A stretch of 34,057 nt of DNA from the NCBI GenBank assembly GCA_002371895.1, contig DFHM01000013.1, positions 1 through 34,057 on the forward strand, in the 5' to 3' direction. The stretch's first letter is position 1. Every line of letters starts with the position of its first letter. The position numbers and the translations under genes are program-made. The notes under the pieces are model-generated. The model was not told where the DNA came from. It saw nothing but the letters and a program-made list of their open reading frames with translations, and made no database searches. Origin of the DNA: Candidatus Saccharibacteria bacterium UBA3723 (GTDB lineage Bacteria; Patescibacteriota; Saccharimonadia; Saccharimonadales; Saccharimonadaceae). Positions 7,024-14,619 of this stretch are shown here, piece after piece.

Positions 7024-8271
7024 ATGAAGGTGTTTAAGGTTCTTGGGCGCATTATTTGGATAATAATCGCCGTTATCGCGATAGCGGTTGTAACTTGCGT
7101 AGTATTAGTTTCGGTGTTTGGTACCGATGTAAAAACGATCAAGGGCGAAGAGTCGACGGAAGAAGTCGTGCCGCCGGAGCCAGAGATTACTGGCGCGGAG
7201 ACGCGTTTGTTGTTTGCCGGCACGACGTTTTGGGGGCGTCGCACGAATACGGATGCGCGAGCATCGGAGCTTGGCGTAAAATATCCATTTTCGCAACTAG
7301 ACACTTTGGACCGCAAGAATTACGATGCTTGGATTGGCGGTCTAGAATGTCCTGTCACGGATAATGGCCATAATAAAGCCGAGGAAGAAAATATTTTCAA
7401 ATTTAACTGTGACCCAGATTATTTGCCGGAGGCTGCAAAATACTTTGACGCTTTTTTGTTGGGCAATAATCACGCCGGCAACCAAGGTAAGGCCGGTCTT
7501 GAAACTACGCGTGCATATTTAAAGAAAAATAACATCCAGTACTTTGGCACGCCGAAGCGCACTGCTAATGACACACGCGATCCAGAATATCCAAATGACG
7601 ATGTGAATATTAATAACTGCGGAATTATTGTTTTACCGGTTCGTATAGCACTTGATGATGGCACGGAAGATAAATATAAGATTCCGTTTGGTTTTTGCTC
7701 TGCGCATGGCGTTTATGGCGTTCCTGGCGAGGATTATTTGCAGAACATGAAAGACTTCGCGCAATACGTACCAACGGTCGCGATGCCGCATATGGGCGCG
7801 GAATATAAGACTTCGCACGATACGATGCGTCAGAATTTGTACCGCAAGATGATTGATTATGGTGTAGAAGCAGTGATTGCTGATCATCCGCATTGGTTGC
7901 AGGATTCCGAGGCGTATAACGGTAAGTTAATTGTGTATTCGATGGGCAACTTTATGTTTGATCAGACTTTTAATGCGGAAGTTGTACGCTCTGCCGCGAT
8001 TGAGGCGCAGGTAAAGATTGATATTAAAGATGCCGAGTTGGATAAATGGAACGAGCTTGGCGAGGGCTGTCTTGAAGATTCTGCGACTTGCTATGAAAAG
8101 ATTAAGGCCGCAGGATTAAAGAAGCTCGGCCTGACGTGGGCCTATGATTATCATGGCACGACGTCTGCCGGTAACCGCATTACGCGCCTTGCACCAGATA
8201 ATGAACAGGCTGCGATTGGACAACGTCTAAATTGGGGTGCAATTCCAGCAGAACTTAAAATTAAGAAATAA
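7024..8271 (+). CDS. CapA/PgsA-like metallophosphatase-fold protein, membrane-anchored
   Basis: Protein of 415 residues. An N-terminal hydrophobic anchor (about 8-32) precedes an acidic linker and a PGA_cap (PF09587) domain. Recognisable blocks are LLFAGTTFWGRR, the LLGNNHAGNQGKAGLETT block (N-H metal ligand region), MPHMGAEYK with its histidine, and ADHPHWLQ and VYSMGNFMFDQ near the end. In other bacteria CapA/PgsA takes part in poly-gamma-glutamate capsule export or related envelope functions; no capB or capC homologue is seen here, so that role is not implied. Preceded by a close -10 box with little leader, and followed by a strong terminator. Confidence 0.85.
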   Translation: MKVFKVLGRIIWIIIAVIAIAVVTCVVLVSVFGTDVKTIKGEESTEEVVPPEPEITGAETRLLFAGTTFWGRRTNTDARASELGVKYPFSQLDTLDRKNYDAWIGGLECPVTDNGHNKAEEENIFKFNCDPDYLPEAAKYFDAFLLGNNHAGNQGKAGLETTRAYLKKNNIQYFGTPKRTANDTRDPEYPNDDVNINNCGIIVLPVRIALDDGTEDKYKIPFGFCSAHGVYGVPGEDYLQNMKDFAQYVPTVAMPHMGAEYKTSHDTMRQNLYRKMIDYGVEAVIADHPHWLQDSEAYNGKLIVYSMGNFMFDQTFNAEVVRSAAIEAQVKIDIKDAELDKWNELGEGCLEDSATCYEKIKAAGLKKLGLTWAYDYHGTTSAGNRITRLAPDNEQAAIGQRLNWGAIPAELKIKK

Positions 8272-8300
8272 AAAATACCCGCCGATTGGCGGGATTTTTT
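8271..8300. terminator. Bidirectional intrinsic terminator
   Basis: CCCGCC / GGCGGG (8278-8283, 8288-8293) with a GATT loop, flanked by an A-run on the left and TTTTTT on the right. Serves the CapA-like gene and the convergent murT-gatD operon. Confidence 0.85.
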
Positions 8301-9015
8301 AGCGTGGTCTGCTGACTGCAACTTTGTGTGCGCGTTGCTCGATGTGGTCGTTTAGGACTTCAAGTTTCTGGCTTTTGCCGGTCTTGTTTTCGAGCGCCTT
8401 GAGGATTAGAAAATCCGTTACGCGTGGATTCTTTGGTAGCAATGGGCCGTGTAGGTAGGTGCCAATGCAGTTCTTGTATTTTACGCCTTCTGTCATGTCT
8501 TTACCGTTATTCCCTGCGCCCGTAATGACGGTACCAAAAGCTTGCATGTCTTCGCCAAGATAAGTTAGGCCAGAGTGGTTTTCGTAACCTACGACTTCGC
8601 CAAATTCTGGTGTGCTAATCGTGATATTGCCAATAAGGCGAGTATCGCCTGCGACAGTCTTGAGATTAAGGATTTTGGTGCCTTCAATCTTTTTGCCTTC
8701 GGAGGTTTCAAAATAATGACCAAACAGCTGATAGATGCCACAAATGACTAAGGTAGGCGTTTCGCGTTCAACGAAATCTTTTAGCTTTGGTGCGATTTTT
8801 TGGAGGTCGGCTTCGATTTTACCCTGCCCTGAATCCTGGCCGCCACCACCGAAAATAATATCGATATCGTCTGGAATTTCGTCGCCCGGTTCATAGTGAA
8901 TGATATTGGTTTTGATTCCGCGCCATTCGCAACGACGTTTGATGGCGAGGATATTGCCGTGGTCACCGTAAAGGTTCATTTCTTTTGGGTATAGGTGAAG
9001 GATATTTAACGTCAT
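8299..9015 (-). CDS. gatD: GatD-like glutamine amidotransferase (lipid II isoglutaminyl synthase)
   Basis: Protein of 238 residues of the CobB/CobQ-like class I glutaminase family. The nucleophile Cys92 is in VICGIYQLFG and the catalytic His189 in TYLHGPLLP; FGGGGQD at 55-61 fits the oxyanion/substrate region. GatD releases ammonia from glutamine for MurT, which converts D-Glu of the lipid II stem peptide to D-isoglutamine in the cytoplasm. The ATG overlaps the murT stop (ATGA), as expected for an obligate complex. The third triad residue (Asp) would come from MurT. Confidence 0.92.
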   Translation of the reverse strand: MTLNILHLYPKEMNLYGDHGNILAIKRRCEWRGIKTNIIHYEPGDEIPDDIDIIFGGGGQDSGQGKIEADLQKIAPKLKDFVERETPTLVICGIYQLFGHYFETSEGKKIEGTKILNLKTVAGDTRLIGNITISTPEFGEVVGYENHSGLTYLGEDMQAFGTVITGAGNNGKDMTEGVKYKNCIGTYLHGPLLPKNPRVTDFLILKALENKTGKSQKLEVLNDHIEQRAHKVAVSRPR

Positions 9016-10247
9016 AGAATACTCTTTCCTGAAATTATTTTGCGGATTTCTAGCATTGCTGTATATGTTGCAAAAATGCGTTTCGGCTTTTTGTTTGACC
9101 TCGTGAATTTCTTTACCGCGGTCTCGAGATCTTCTTCGATCTTCGCGACGTGAATATTATCATATTTGAGACGCAACGCCATGTCGGTGGCGCGAATGCC
9201 GGCGGTCATTTTGATATTTTTGAGCTTACTAAAATCTACATTCCACAGCCAGGAAACATCGCGTCCGTCAGCAATATTATCGTTGATAGCAATCATATAA
9301 TCATGGTCGTCGTCAGCGAATGATGCGATGCTGAGCTGGAATGCGGATGGGTTTTTGACGAGTAGGATTTCGACTTCACTACCGTTGACTTCGAAGACTT
9401 CGCCGCGACCAAATGCGGATTCGATTTTGGCTAAATCCTTGATGAGATTTGCGGGGTCTGCTTCTGATAGGATGGTAGTGCAGATTGCGAGCGCGCCGGC
9501 GGCGTTGTAAGCATTGTAGATGCCCTTGAGTGTCAAATCCGTGCTGTAATTCTCGCCGTCGATATTGTATGTGGCGTGATTTTTGGATAGCTTTTCGAAG
9601 ACTACTTTGGCTGGTTTGTCGGAAACTTTTGCTTCGGTCTTTTCGATTAAGTTATCATCGGACGGGAATTTTTTGAGCAAAGTTTCGGATAAACCAAAGT
9701 AAACTGGATGGTCGGCTTTGATTTTACCAACGCGTGGATCTTCGCGGTTGAGGACAACTTCTTTCCTTGCCGCTGCGGCAACTTTTTGAAGCAAGTCTGC
9801 CGTGTGGTCGATTTCGCCAAAACGATCAAGCTGGTCGCGTTGTACGTTTAATAATAATGCGTAATTAATTGGCACGACTTCGCAGAATTTGACGGCATGA
9901 GCCTCGTCAAGCTCGAGCACGGCAATATCGTAATCGAACTTGCCGCCGACCTTGATGTTGTTGAGGATTGCAGAAATGACGCCACGGACAAAGTTGCTAC
10001 CGGACTTGTTTGTGAAAACTTTTAGACCTTGTTTTTGGAGTAACTCGGTGACGATTTTCGTGGTGGTAGTTTTGCCATTTGTGCCGGAAACTACAACCAC
10101 GCCGTAAGGAAGCTTTGATAGGACTTCTTTGACGAAATTAGGGTTGGTTTTTTCGATGACGAGACCTGGCAAAGCCGAGCCACCATTGCCGCGAAGACGG
10201 GTGACTTTTTGAACGCTTTTGCCAAGGATGATGCTTAGTTTTTCCAT
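9012..10247 (-). CDS. murT: MurT-like Mur ligase, lipid II isoglutaminyl synthase subunit, without zinc ribbon
   Basis: Protein of 411 residues. The Mur-ligase P-loop GTNGKTTT is at 55-62, the conserved LELDEAHAVK block at 111-120, a central-domain NAYNAAGALA block at 245-254, and the C-terminal MurT domain (DUF1727) contains DGRDVSWLWNVDF, whose Asp330 is the likely partner of the GatD triad. Characterised MurT proteins of staphylococci and streptococci carry a four-cysteine zinc ribbon in the middle domain. This protein has only two cysteines in all (122 and 256), and the matching region (about 170-245) has none. The start overlaps the end of the upstream permease gene by 13 nt. Confidence 0.9.
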   Translation of the reverse strand: MEKLSIILGKSVQKVTRLRGNGGSALPGLVIEKTNPNFVKEVLSKLPYGVVVVSGTNGKTTTTKIVTELLQKQGLKVFTNKSGSNFVRGVISAILNNIKVGGKFDYDIAVLELDEAHAVKFCEVVPINYALLLNVQRDQLDRFGEIDHTADLLQKVAAAARKEVVLNREDPRVGKIKADHPVYFGLSETLLKKFPSDDNLIEKTEAKVSDKPAKVVFEKLSKNHATYNIDGENYSTDLTLKGIYNAYNAAGALAICTTILSEADPANLIKDLAKIESAFGRGEVFEVNGSEVEILLVKNPSAFQLSIASFADDDHDYMIAINDNIADGRDVSWLWNVDFSKLKNIKMTAGIRATDMALRLKYDNIHVAKIEEDLETAVKKFTRSNKKPKRIFATYTAMLEIRKIISGKSIL

Positions 10248-11488
10248 GTTGTGCGCGGGCTCCCAAATAATTTTTTTAGACTTACTTTTGAGGTGAAATC
10301 GATTGCATTGCGGCGGAACAAATGTGTAGCAAGTTTGGCGACTAATGCGCTAACAATTACGATGTCCGCAAGACCAACCCAGAATTCCCACGGGGCAAGG
10401 TTACCGAATACGCCGCGGAACATGATGGTGATTGGTGCGCTCGGTGGGAAGTATGTGAGGAAGTATGCCATGGCCTGTGGCTCGCCAGTAAGTGCGTTAA
10501 TGAAGAAGAGCGGCAAAATTGTGAGGATAATAATAACGCTCGAGAATGAGTTAGCGTCTTTTGCGGTTGGCGAGACGGCACCAATTGCGACGCAGAATGC
10601 AGTGAACAAGAAATACGATGCGATGAGTAAGACCGCGTACTGCGCAATATTGAATGCATCGAATTGTAATGCAATATCGAATGGGAGCGCGCCATGAGTT
10701 TCGGCAAATTTATAAAGAATGATGAGCGGCAGTACGAGTACGATAAGCTGAATGATGCCAAGAATCATTAAGGAAATAATCTTACCAACGATGAGGTTGG
10801 TAGGATTGATGCTAGTTAGGACGAGCTCGCTGATGCGGTTCTCTTTTTCTTCGGTCATAGCAGCAATGATGCGGTTGCCAAGTACGACGATGAGAATATA
10901 GAACAATACGAGCGCAACGGCCGGGCCAATGATTTTACTGATATTCTCTGCTAGGTCGATGACATGATTATCTTTTGCGTCGTAGGTCGTGGTGTTGTAA
11001 TGGATTTGATTCGTGACAATGACTAGGTCAAATGGGTCGATGTTCTTGGTGGCTGTGGCACCAAGAATACTGCGAATTGGCGTCGAATAATCGTCGAGCA
11101 AACTAGCTTGATCTTGTTTTGTGTAGACCTCAATGGTTTGGCTTTCGTTCAGATTTTTTGGTACGTAATAAAAGACGTCAATTTTGCCGGATTTTACATC
11201 ATTGATGCCAGAATCTTTGTCTTCGTATTTGGTAATTTTTTGTTCTTCGTCATTTTCGTTAATAAAGCTTGTGGTTTCGAGATATTCTGCTTCGTCATAG
11301 ACGGCAAGTTTCATTTCTGAAGTATCAGTGCCACCTTCGAGACTTTCGCCGGCTTGATACCCCGCTAATGCCGCGATGCCGATATATACGCCAAGCAAAA
11401 CCGGCACAAGAATTGCGGCCGCCCAAAAGCTAGGCTTTTTGAGGTTACGCATAACCTCAAAGTGGATGACTTGGAGCGTTTTATTCAT
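10235..11488 (-). CDS. ABC-2 type transporter permease (NatB-like)
   Basis: Protein of 417 residues. The start at 11488 is chosen over 11518 because AAGGAGG stands just before it and it overlaps the ATPase stop by 8 nt. One N-terminal helix (about 20-43) is followed by a long soluble extracytoplasmic domain (about 45-185) and about five C-terminal helices, the usual layout of NatB/YhaP-type ABC-2 permeases. GNRIIAAMTEEKENRISELVL is the typical block after the second helix. It pairs with the ATPase just upstream. The substrate is unknown; the family includes Na+ and antimicrobial exporters. Confidence 0.87.
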   Translation of the reverse strand: MNKTLQVIHFEVMRNLKKPSFWAAAILVPVLLGVYIGIAALAGYQAGESLEGGTDTSEMKLAVYDEAEYLETTSFINENDEEQKITKYEDKDSGINDVKSGKIDVFYYVPKNLNESQTIEVYTKQDQASLLDDYSTPIRSILGATATKNIDPFDLVIVTNQIHYNTTTYDAKDNHVIDLAENISKIIGPAVALVLFYILIVVLGNRIIAAMTEEKENRISELVLTSINPTNLIVGKIISLMILGIIQLIVLVLPLIILYKFAETHGALPFDIALQFDAFNIAQYAVLLIASYFLFTAFCVAIGAVSPTAKDANSFSSVIIILTILPLFFINALTGEPQAMAYFLTYFPPSAPITIMFRGVFGNLAPWEFWVGLADIVIVSALVAKLATHLFRRNAIDFTSKVSLKKLFGSPRTTWKN

Positions 11489-12224
11489 TTTCTTCCTCCT
11501 TTTCGCCGTAAACTTCAACGAAAATTTCGTCTAAGGATTTGAAGCGGAATTTCTTGCGGACGTCGGTGACGGTACCATAAGCCTTTGCGACGCCGTCCTT
11601 GAGTAACAAGATGTGATCGCAGAGTTTTTGTACTTCGTCCATGTAATGAGTAATCAAAATAATCGTGCTGCCCTTTTGGTGTAATTCTTCGATAATTTCC
11701 ATGAGGAGTTTGCGGTTGACTGGGTCAAAGCCCTTGGTTGGTTCGTCGAGAATCAAGAGCTCTGGGTCGTTCATGATAGTAATGCCAAGCTGAACTTTCT
11801 GCTGTTGGCCTTGGGAAAGTTTGCTGATTTTGGTCTTGGCGTGGTCAAGCAATTCTACGCGTTCGAGATATTTGAGGCTCCATTCTTTTGGATTTTTGAG
11901 CCCCTTTAGGCGACCGAAATAAACCATAACATCGATGACGTTTTCTTTCTTGTAAAGGCCGCGTTCTTCCGGAAGATAGCCAACACGAATGTTGTGTCCG
12001 GGCGTGAATTTCTTGCCATTGATAAGAAGCTTGCCGGCAGTTGGCTCATAAAGGCCAAGTAGTGCGCGGATGGTTGTAGTCTTGCCGCAGCCGTTACTGC
12101 CGAGGAGGCCAAAAGTTTCTCCCTGTTTTACCTCAAAAGAGAGATCTTTGATAACGGTTTTATCGGTGAAAACCATTTTGAAATGCTTAACTTCAATGAT
12201 ATTTTGCGCAGATTTTGTTGCCAT
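11481..12224 (-). CDS. ABC transporter ATP-binding protein
   Basis: Protein of 247 residues with a complete ABC ATPase set: Walker A in GSNGCGKTTT, signature LSQGQQQKV, Walker B LLILDEPTKGFDP and the switch His in LITHYMDE. The C-terminal tail (KFRFKSLDEIFVEVYGEKEE) is typical of the NatA/DrrA group that works with ABC-2 permeases. It is the first gene of the operon ATPase-permease-murT-gatD. There is no Shine-Dalgarno; TAAAAT lies 9 nt before the ATG, so the mRNA should have almost no leader. Confidence 0.92.
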   Translation of the reverse strand: MATKSAQNIIEVKHFKMVFTDKTVIKDLSFEVKQGETFGLLGSNGCGKTTTIRALLGLYEPTAGKLLINGKKFTPGHNIRVGYLPEERGLYKKENVIDVMVYFGRLKGLKNPKEWSLKYLERVELLDHAKTKISKLSQGQQQKVQLGITIMNDPELLILDEPTKGFDPVNRKLLMEIIEELHQKGSTIILITHYMDEVQKLCDHILLLKDGVAKAYGTVTDVRKKFRFKSLDEIFVEVYGEKEEENE

Positions 12225-12314
12225 ATTAGTGATATTTTACCATTTTACAGGGGAGATATATAGTACTTTTGCGAAATGATTGCACTCATGCTTTTTCGAA
12301 TTTTGTAAAGTCGT

Positions 12315-12320
12315 TATGAT
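12315..12320 (+). promoter_or_regulatory. -10 box six bases before a start codon (leaderless)
   Basis: TATGAT followed by GCGGAC and then the ATG of the cutinase-like gene at 12327. Transcription should begin at or within a base of the A of ATG. No Shine-Dalgarno is present. Confidence 0.6.
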
Positions 12321-12326
12321 GCGGAC

Positions 12327-13880
12327 ATGAAAAGATTATTGGGTGTATTTTTAATAATATTTATGGCCGCCTGCGGTGGTAATTGCTATGCGACGCTATC
12401 GCCAGTGGAAGGCAGTACAAATTATGTAGACAATGGCATGGGGCCGGGCGAATCGACGGACTGCGTGGATTTGGAATTTGTCTTTGCGCGTGGTTCTGGT
12501 GCGGAGTATCAAAAAAGTGACATGTGGCTAAAGTATCAGTCCGAGATGAAGAAACTGTCCGAGCGGCTTGGCTATACGTACCGGATTACGGATGTAGAAT
12601 ATCCAGCGGTCTCTGTGATAGATCCGTTTACGAATGCGATTGGTGCCTATGTTTCGGCTGGGCAATATTATGAATTTGGCCGTAGTGTGAAGGCGGGCGT
12701 TTCTTCCTTGCGCGAATATTATGATGGCGTGGCGCGAGTGTGTCCGGAATCGCGTTGGGTGCTAGCCGGATATTCGCAGGGTTCGATGGTGGTTTCAGAG
12801 GCGGTGAAGAAATTTAAACATGGCAACGTAGTTTATGTTGCACTATTTACGGATCCGCAGTTGTACCTACCGGAAGGTAAGGGTTTGTTCCCTGACGCAT
12901 GCAAAGGGCGTAACCTGTCGGATTATAGGGTGTATGTGCCGGTTTGTCATACGCATGAGGGACGATTGAAGGCTCGCAATCCGTACGTGTATGGCGAATT
13001 AACTGGAAAGTATGGTCTTTGGTGTGGGCCGGATGATTATGTTTGTGGTAGTACGCAGATTCCATGGAATCTTTCTGGCCATACAAAATATGTAGATAAA
13101 ATACCGCAGCTGACGGCGATACTGCGCAAGCGTTTGGCGCGTGGTGGTGATGTTTCGGCGCGTTCTGTCAGTCTGAAGAGTGCCTCGACGGACAACGAAC
13201 CCAATGTTTTTGCGGAATTTACGCTGAATTCTTATTACGGAAATCCTGGCGATACGATTACGATAGATGCGTCACCGAGCTTTAGTCTGGATGCGGATAT
13301 TGTTAGCTATGAGTGGAGTATTGATGGTGAGGAGTTTTGGTCGGCAGGGCTAGAGCCGCAAATGACGGTGACATATGATGCGGAAAGTTACCATAAAGTG
13401 CGCGTGCGCGTAACGGATTTCTTGGGTGAATCTGCCGAGGCGGAGGCGGAAATTCGCGTAATAAATGATGACGTTATATTTTACGAACTTGATGCGCCAG
13501 AAGGTGTGACGGCGCGCAAGGATGGCGATGATGTAATTCTCGAGTGGGGTGACCCGCCGGTTTCGGCAATGTTCTTATATATACGTCTGAATGGTTATGA
13601 CTTAGGATATGTAGAATCTTCGCGCAAAGAATTAATAATTAAAGACGTAGATTTGAGCGAGGCGGATACGGTTTTGTCTGTGGGCTGGGCGACTGGAAAG
13701 ATGAACTTGGGCGAATTTACGGATATTGCTCTGCCGGTAGATGATAATAGCGGTGGTGGCGAGGGGGTCGAGCCGCCGGTAGTGTCGCCCGACACTGACG
13801 TGAGTACGGCGGAAGGGCTAATTCCTTGCCTGGCGCTGCTTGGTTGTGCATTGGGAATAAGGAAAATATTATGGGCATAA
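12327..13880 (+). CDS. Secreted cutinase-family serine esterase with PKD-like domain
   Basis: Protein of 517 residues. A signal peptide (about 1-22) has a possible lipobox (MAAC, Cys16). The alpha/beta-hydrolase domain (about 45-270) has VFARGSGAE, the nucleophile elbow GYSQG (Ser150), a CGPDDYVC segment with candidate Asp236/237, and His252 in LSGHTKYV. This order and the cysteine pairs match cutinases. A PKD/Ig-like beta domain follows (about 290-385: GDTITIDASPSFS, SYEWSIDG, VRVRVTDFLG), then a fibronectin-III-like stretch (about 390-475), a short Gly/Pro linker and a hydrophobic C-terminus ending in a few charged residues (possible anchor). Actinobacterial cutinase-like enzymes cleave esters, including mycolate-type lipids; a role against an actinobacterial host is only an inference. 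Confidence 0.85.
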   Translation: MKRLLGVFLIIFMAACGGNCYATLSPVEGSTNYVDNGMGPGESTDCVDLEFVFARGSGAEYQKSDMWLKYQSEMKKLSERLGYTYRITDVEYPAVSVIDPFTNAIGAYVSAGQYYEFGRSVKAGVSSLREYYDGVARVCPESRWVLAGYSQGSMVVSEAVKKFKHGNVVYVALFTDPQLYLPEGKGLFPDACKGRNLSDYRVYVPVCHTHEGRLKARNPYVYGELTGKYGLWCGPDDYVCGSTQIPWNLSGHTKYVDKIPQLTAILRKRLARGGDVSARSVSLKSASTDNEPNVFAEFTLNSYYGNPGDTITIDASPSFSLDADIVSYEWSIDGEEFWSAGLEPQMTVTYDAESYHKVRVRVTDFLGESAEAEAEIRVINDDVIFYELDAPEGVTARKDGDDVILEWGDPPVSAMFLYIRLNGYDLGYVESSRKELIIKDVDLSEADTVLSVGWATGKMNLGEFTDIALPVDDNSGGGEGVEPPVVSPDTDVSTAEGLIPCLALLGCALGIRKILWA

Positions 13881-13909
13881 AAAATCTGTCGCCCGGATGG
13901 ACGACAGAT
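13878..13909 (-). terminator. Intrinsic terminator of the small orphan gene at 13926
   Basis: ATCTGTCG / CGACAGAT (8 bp, 10-base loop), followed on the minus strand by a T-run. It lies just past the end of the cutinase-like gene. Confidence 0.8.
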
Positions 13910-13925
13910 CTGTGCGAGGTACCGC

Positions 13926-14189
13926 TCAGGCCTCGAACAATGTCCAGGCCAAGGACTTGGTGTCGAACTCGAGCGTACACTCGCGACGACCAATGACGCA
14001 CTCAAAGATGTGTTTGGCGGTATCGCCAACAAACTTGATGCGCTCCGAGAGGGTCTCCGTAATTTCTACTTCGTCCTCTCCTCCTTTGCGGAAGTATAGT
14101 GGTTGGCATGGTATGCGGCTGTAGTTGAACAGCGCCATGACCTCTACTTTCTCGCCCTTTTGAGCTGGATTGTTAATATTGTTTTTCAT
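13926..14189 (-). CDS. Small orphan protein with structured leader
   Basis: Protein of 87 residues with no signal peptide or membrane segment. The pattern (VMALFNYSRIPCQPLYFR, VEITETLSERIKFVGDTAKH, FECVIGRRECTLEFDTKSL, then W.L) looks like a small all-beta domain and loosely recalls small bacterial DUF6504-like proteins; this is a resemblance by eye only. GGAG lies 6 nt before the ATG but can be buried in a hairpin at 14195-14225. Codons are richer in C-ending forms than in neighbours. The gene is transcribed from a strong promoter near 14571 with an unusually long leader of about 370 nt. Confidence 0.75.
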   Translation of the reverse strand: MKNNINNPAQKGEKVEVMALFNYSRIPCQPLYFRKGGEDEVEITETLSERIKFVGDTAKHIFECVIGRRECTLEFDTKSLAWTLFEA

Positions 14190-14194
14190 AAATT

Positions 14195-14225
14195 ACTCCT
14201 TGAATTTTGTTAAATTGGTTGGAGT
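14195..14225 (-). promoter_or_regulatory. Hairpin that can sequester the ribosome binding site
   Basis: In the minus-strand RNA, ACUCC (14225-14221) can pair with GGAGU (14199-14195), which contains the Shine-Dalgarno of the small orphan gene; inside, AAUUU / AAAUU add a second 5-bp helix. This geometry suggests control at translation initiation. Confidence 0.5.
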
Positions 14226-14229
14226 CATT

Positions 14230-14267
14230 TATGTGAGCCATGGTTTTCGGCTCGGTGCCACCCATAC
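14230..14267 (-). promoter_or_regulatory. T-box-like helix-bulge-helix in the leader
   Basis: The minus-strand RNA contains GGGUGGCACCG, close to the T-box consensus (GGGUGGNACCGCG). It can fold as two helices, UAUG/CAUA and GAGCC/GGCUC, separated by a 5'-side bulge holding UGGCACC. This is the shape of a T-box antiterminator or antisequestrator, which pairs with the NCCA end of an uncharged tRNA. I could not identify a specifier loop or a standard Stem I upstream, so chance remains possible. Confidence 0.35.
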
Positions 14268-14396
14268 AATGACGAATATGGATGACGGCGTATACTCCGA
14301 CAATCAGTGACCGAAGTGTGATGTCGTACTTTCATTATATGTTGACCAAAGTGCTTGTGGTAGTCTTGAAATGTAAGAATTTTTCTAGCGAAATGC

Positions 14397-14449
14397 TGTG
14401 AATATCCCTGTTAAACCTGTGGAAAACTCATATTTAATGCTGTGGAAAA
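14397..14449. repeat. Three DnaA-box-like 9-mers
   Basis: TGTGAATAT (14397), TGTGGAAAA (14418) and TGTGGAAAA (14441), in the same orientation and spaced 21 and 23 bases, about two helical turns. Each differs by one or two bases from the DnaA box TGTGGATAA. They lie in non-coding DNA inside the leader of the small orphan gene. Confidence 0.4.
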
Positions 14450-14462
14450 ATATCGTCAAGAA

Positions 14463-14549
14463 ACGGAAATGCATCGCTTGGTAGCGATGCACTTGCGTTT
14501 AAGTTTATCTTTTACGGAGATGGATCACTTGGTAGTGACACACCTGCGC
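14463..14549 (-). repeat. Two 36-base direct repeats forming hairpins
   Basis: Copies at 14463-14498 and 14514-14549 agree at 28 of 36 positions. Each holds a hairpin with the same loop (ACCA in the minus-strand RNA): an 8-bp stem in the left copy and a 5-bp stem in the right. One stem pair changes from G-C to A-T between copies, a compensatory change that favours a conserved RNA fold. Both lie just downstream of the start of the strong minus-strand promoter. No known riboswitch class is recognised. Confidence 0.55.
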
Positions 14550-14570
14550 TCAATCAACCTTAATAACTAC

Positions 14571-14599
14571 AGTATAGCATACTTTTGCTAAAAAGTCAA
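14571..14599 (-). promoter_or_regulatory. Strong promoter of the small orphan gene at 13926
   Basis: Minus strand TTGACT (14599-14594), a 17-base spacer starting TTTTAGC, and TATACT (14576-14571). The first gene downstream begins at 14189. The interval 14190-14570 has no plausible ORF but holds the hairpin repeats, the DnaA-like boxes, the T-box-like fold and the sequestering hairpin. Confidence 0.85.
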
Positions 14600-14619
14600 T
14601 AGTATTTTGTGAAATTGGG

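Noticed and set aside
14463..14549. Possible CRISPR array
   Set aside because: Only two diverged repeats with one interval, no cas genes, and the repeats themselves show hairpin covariation.
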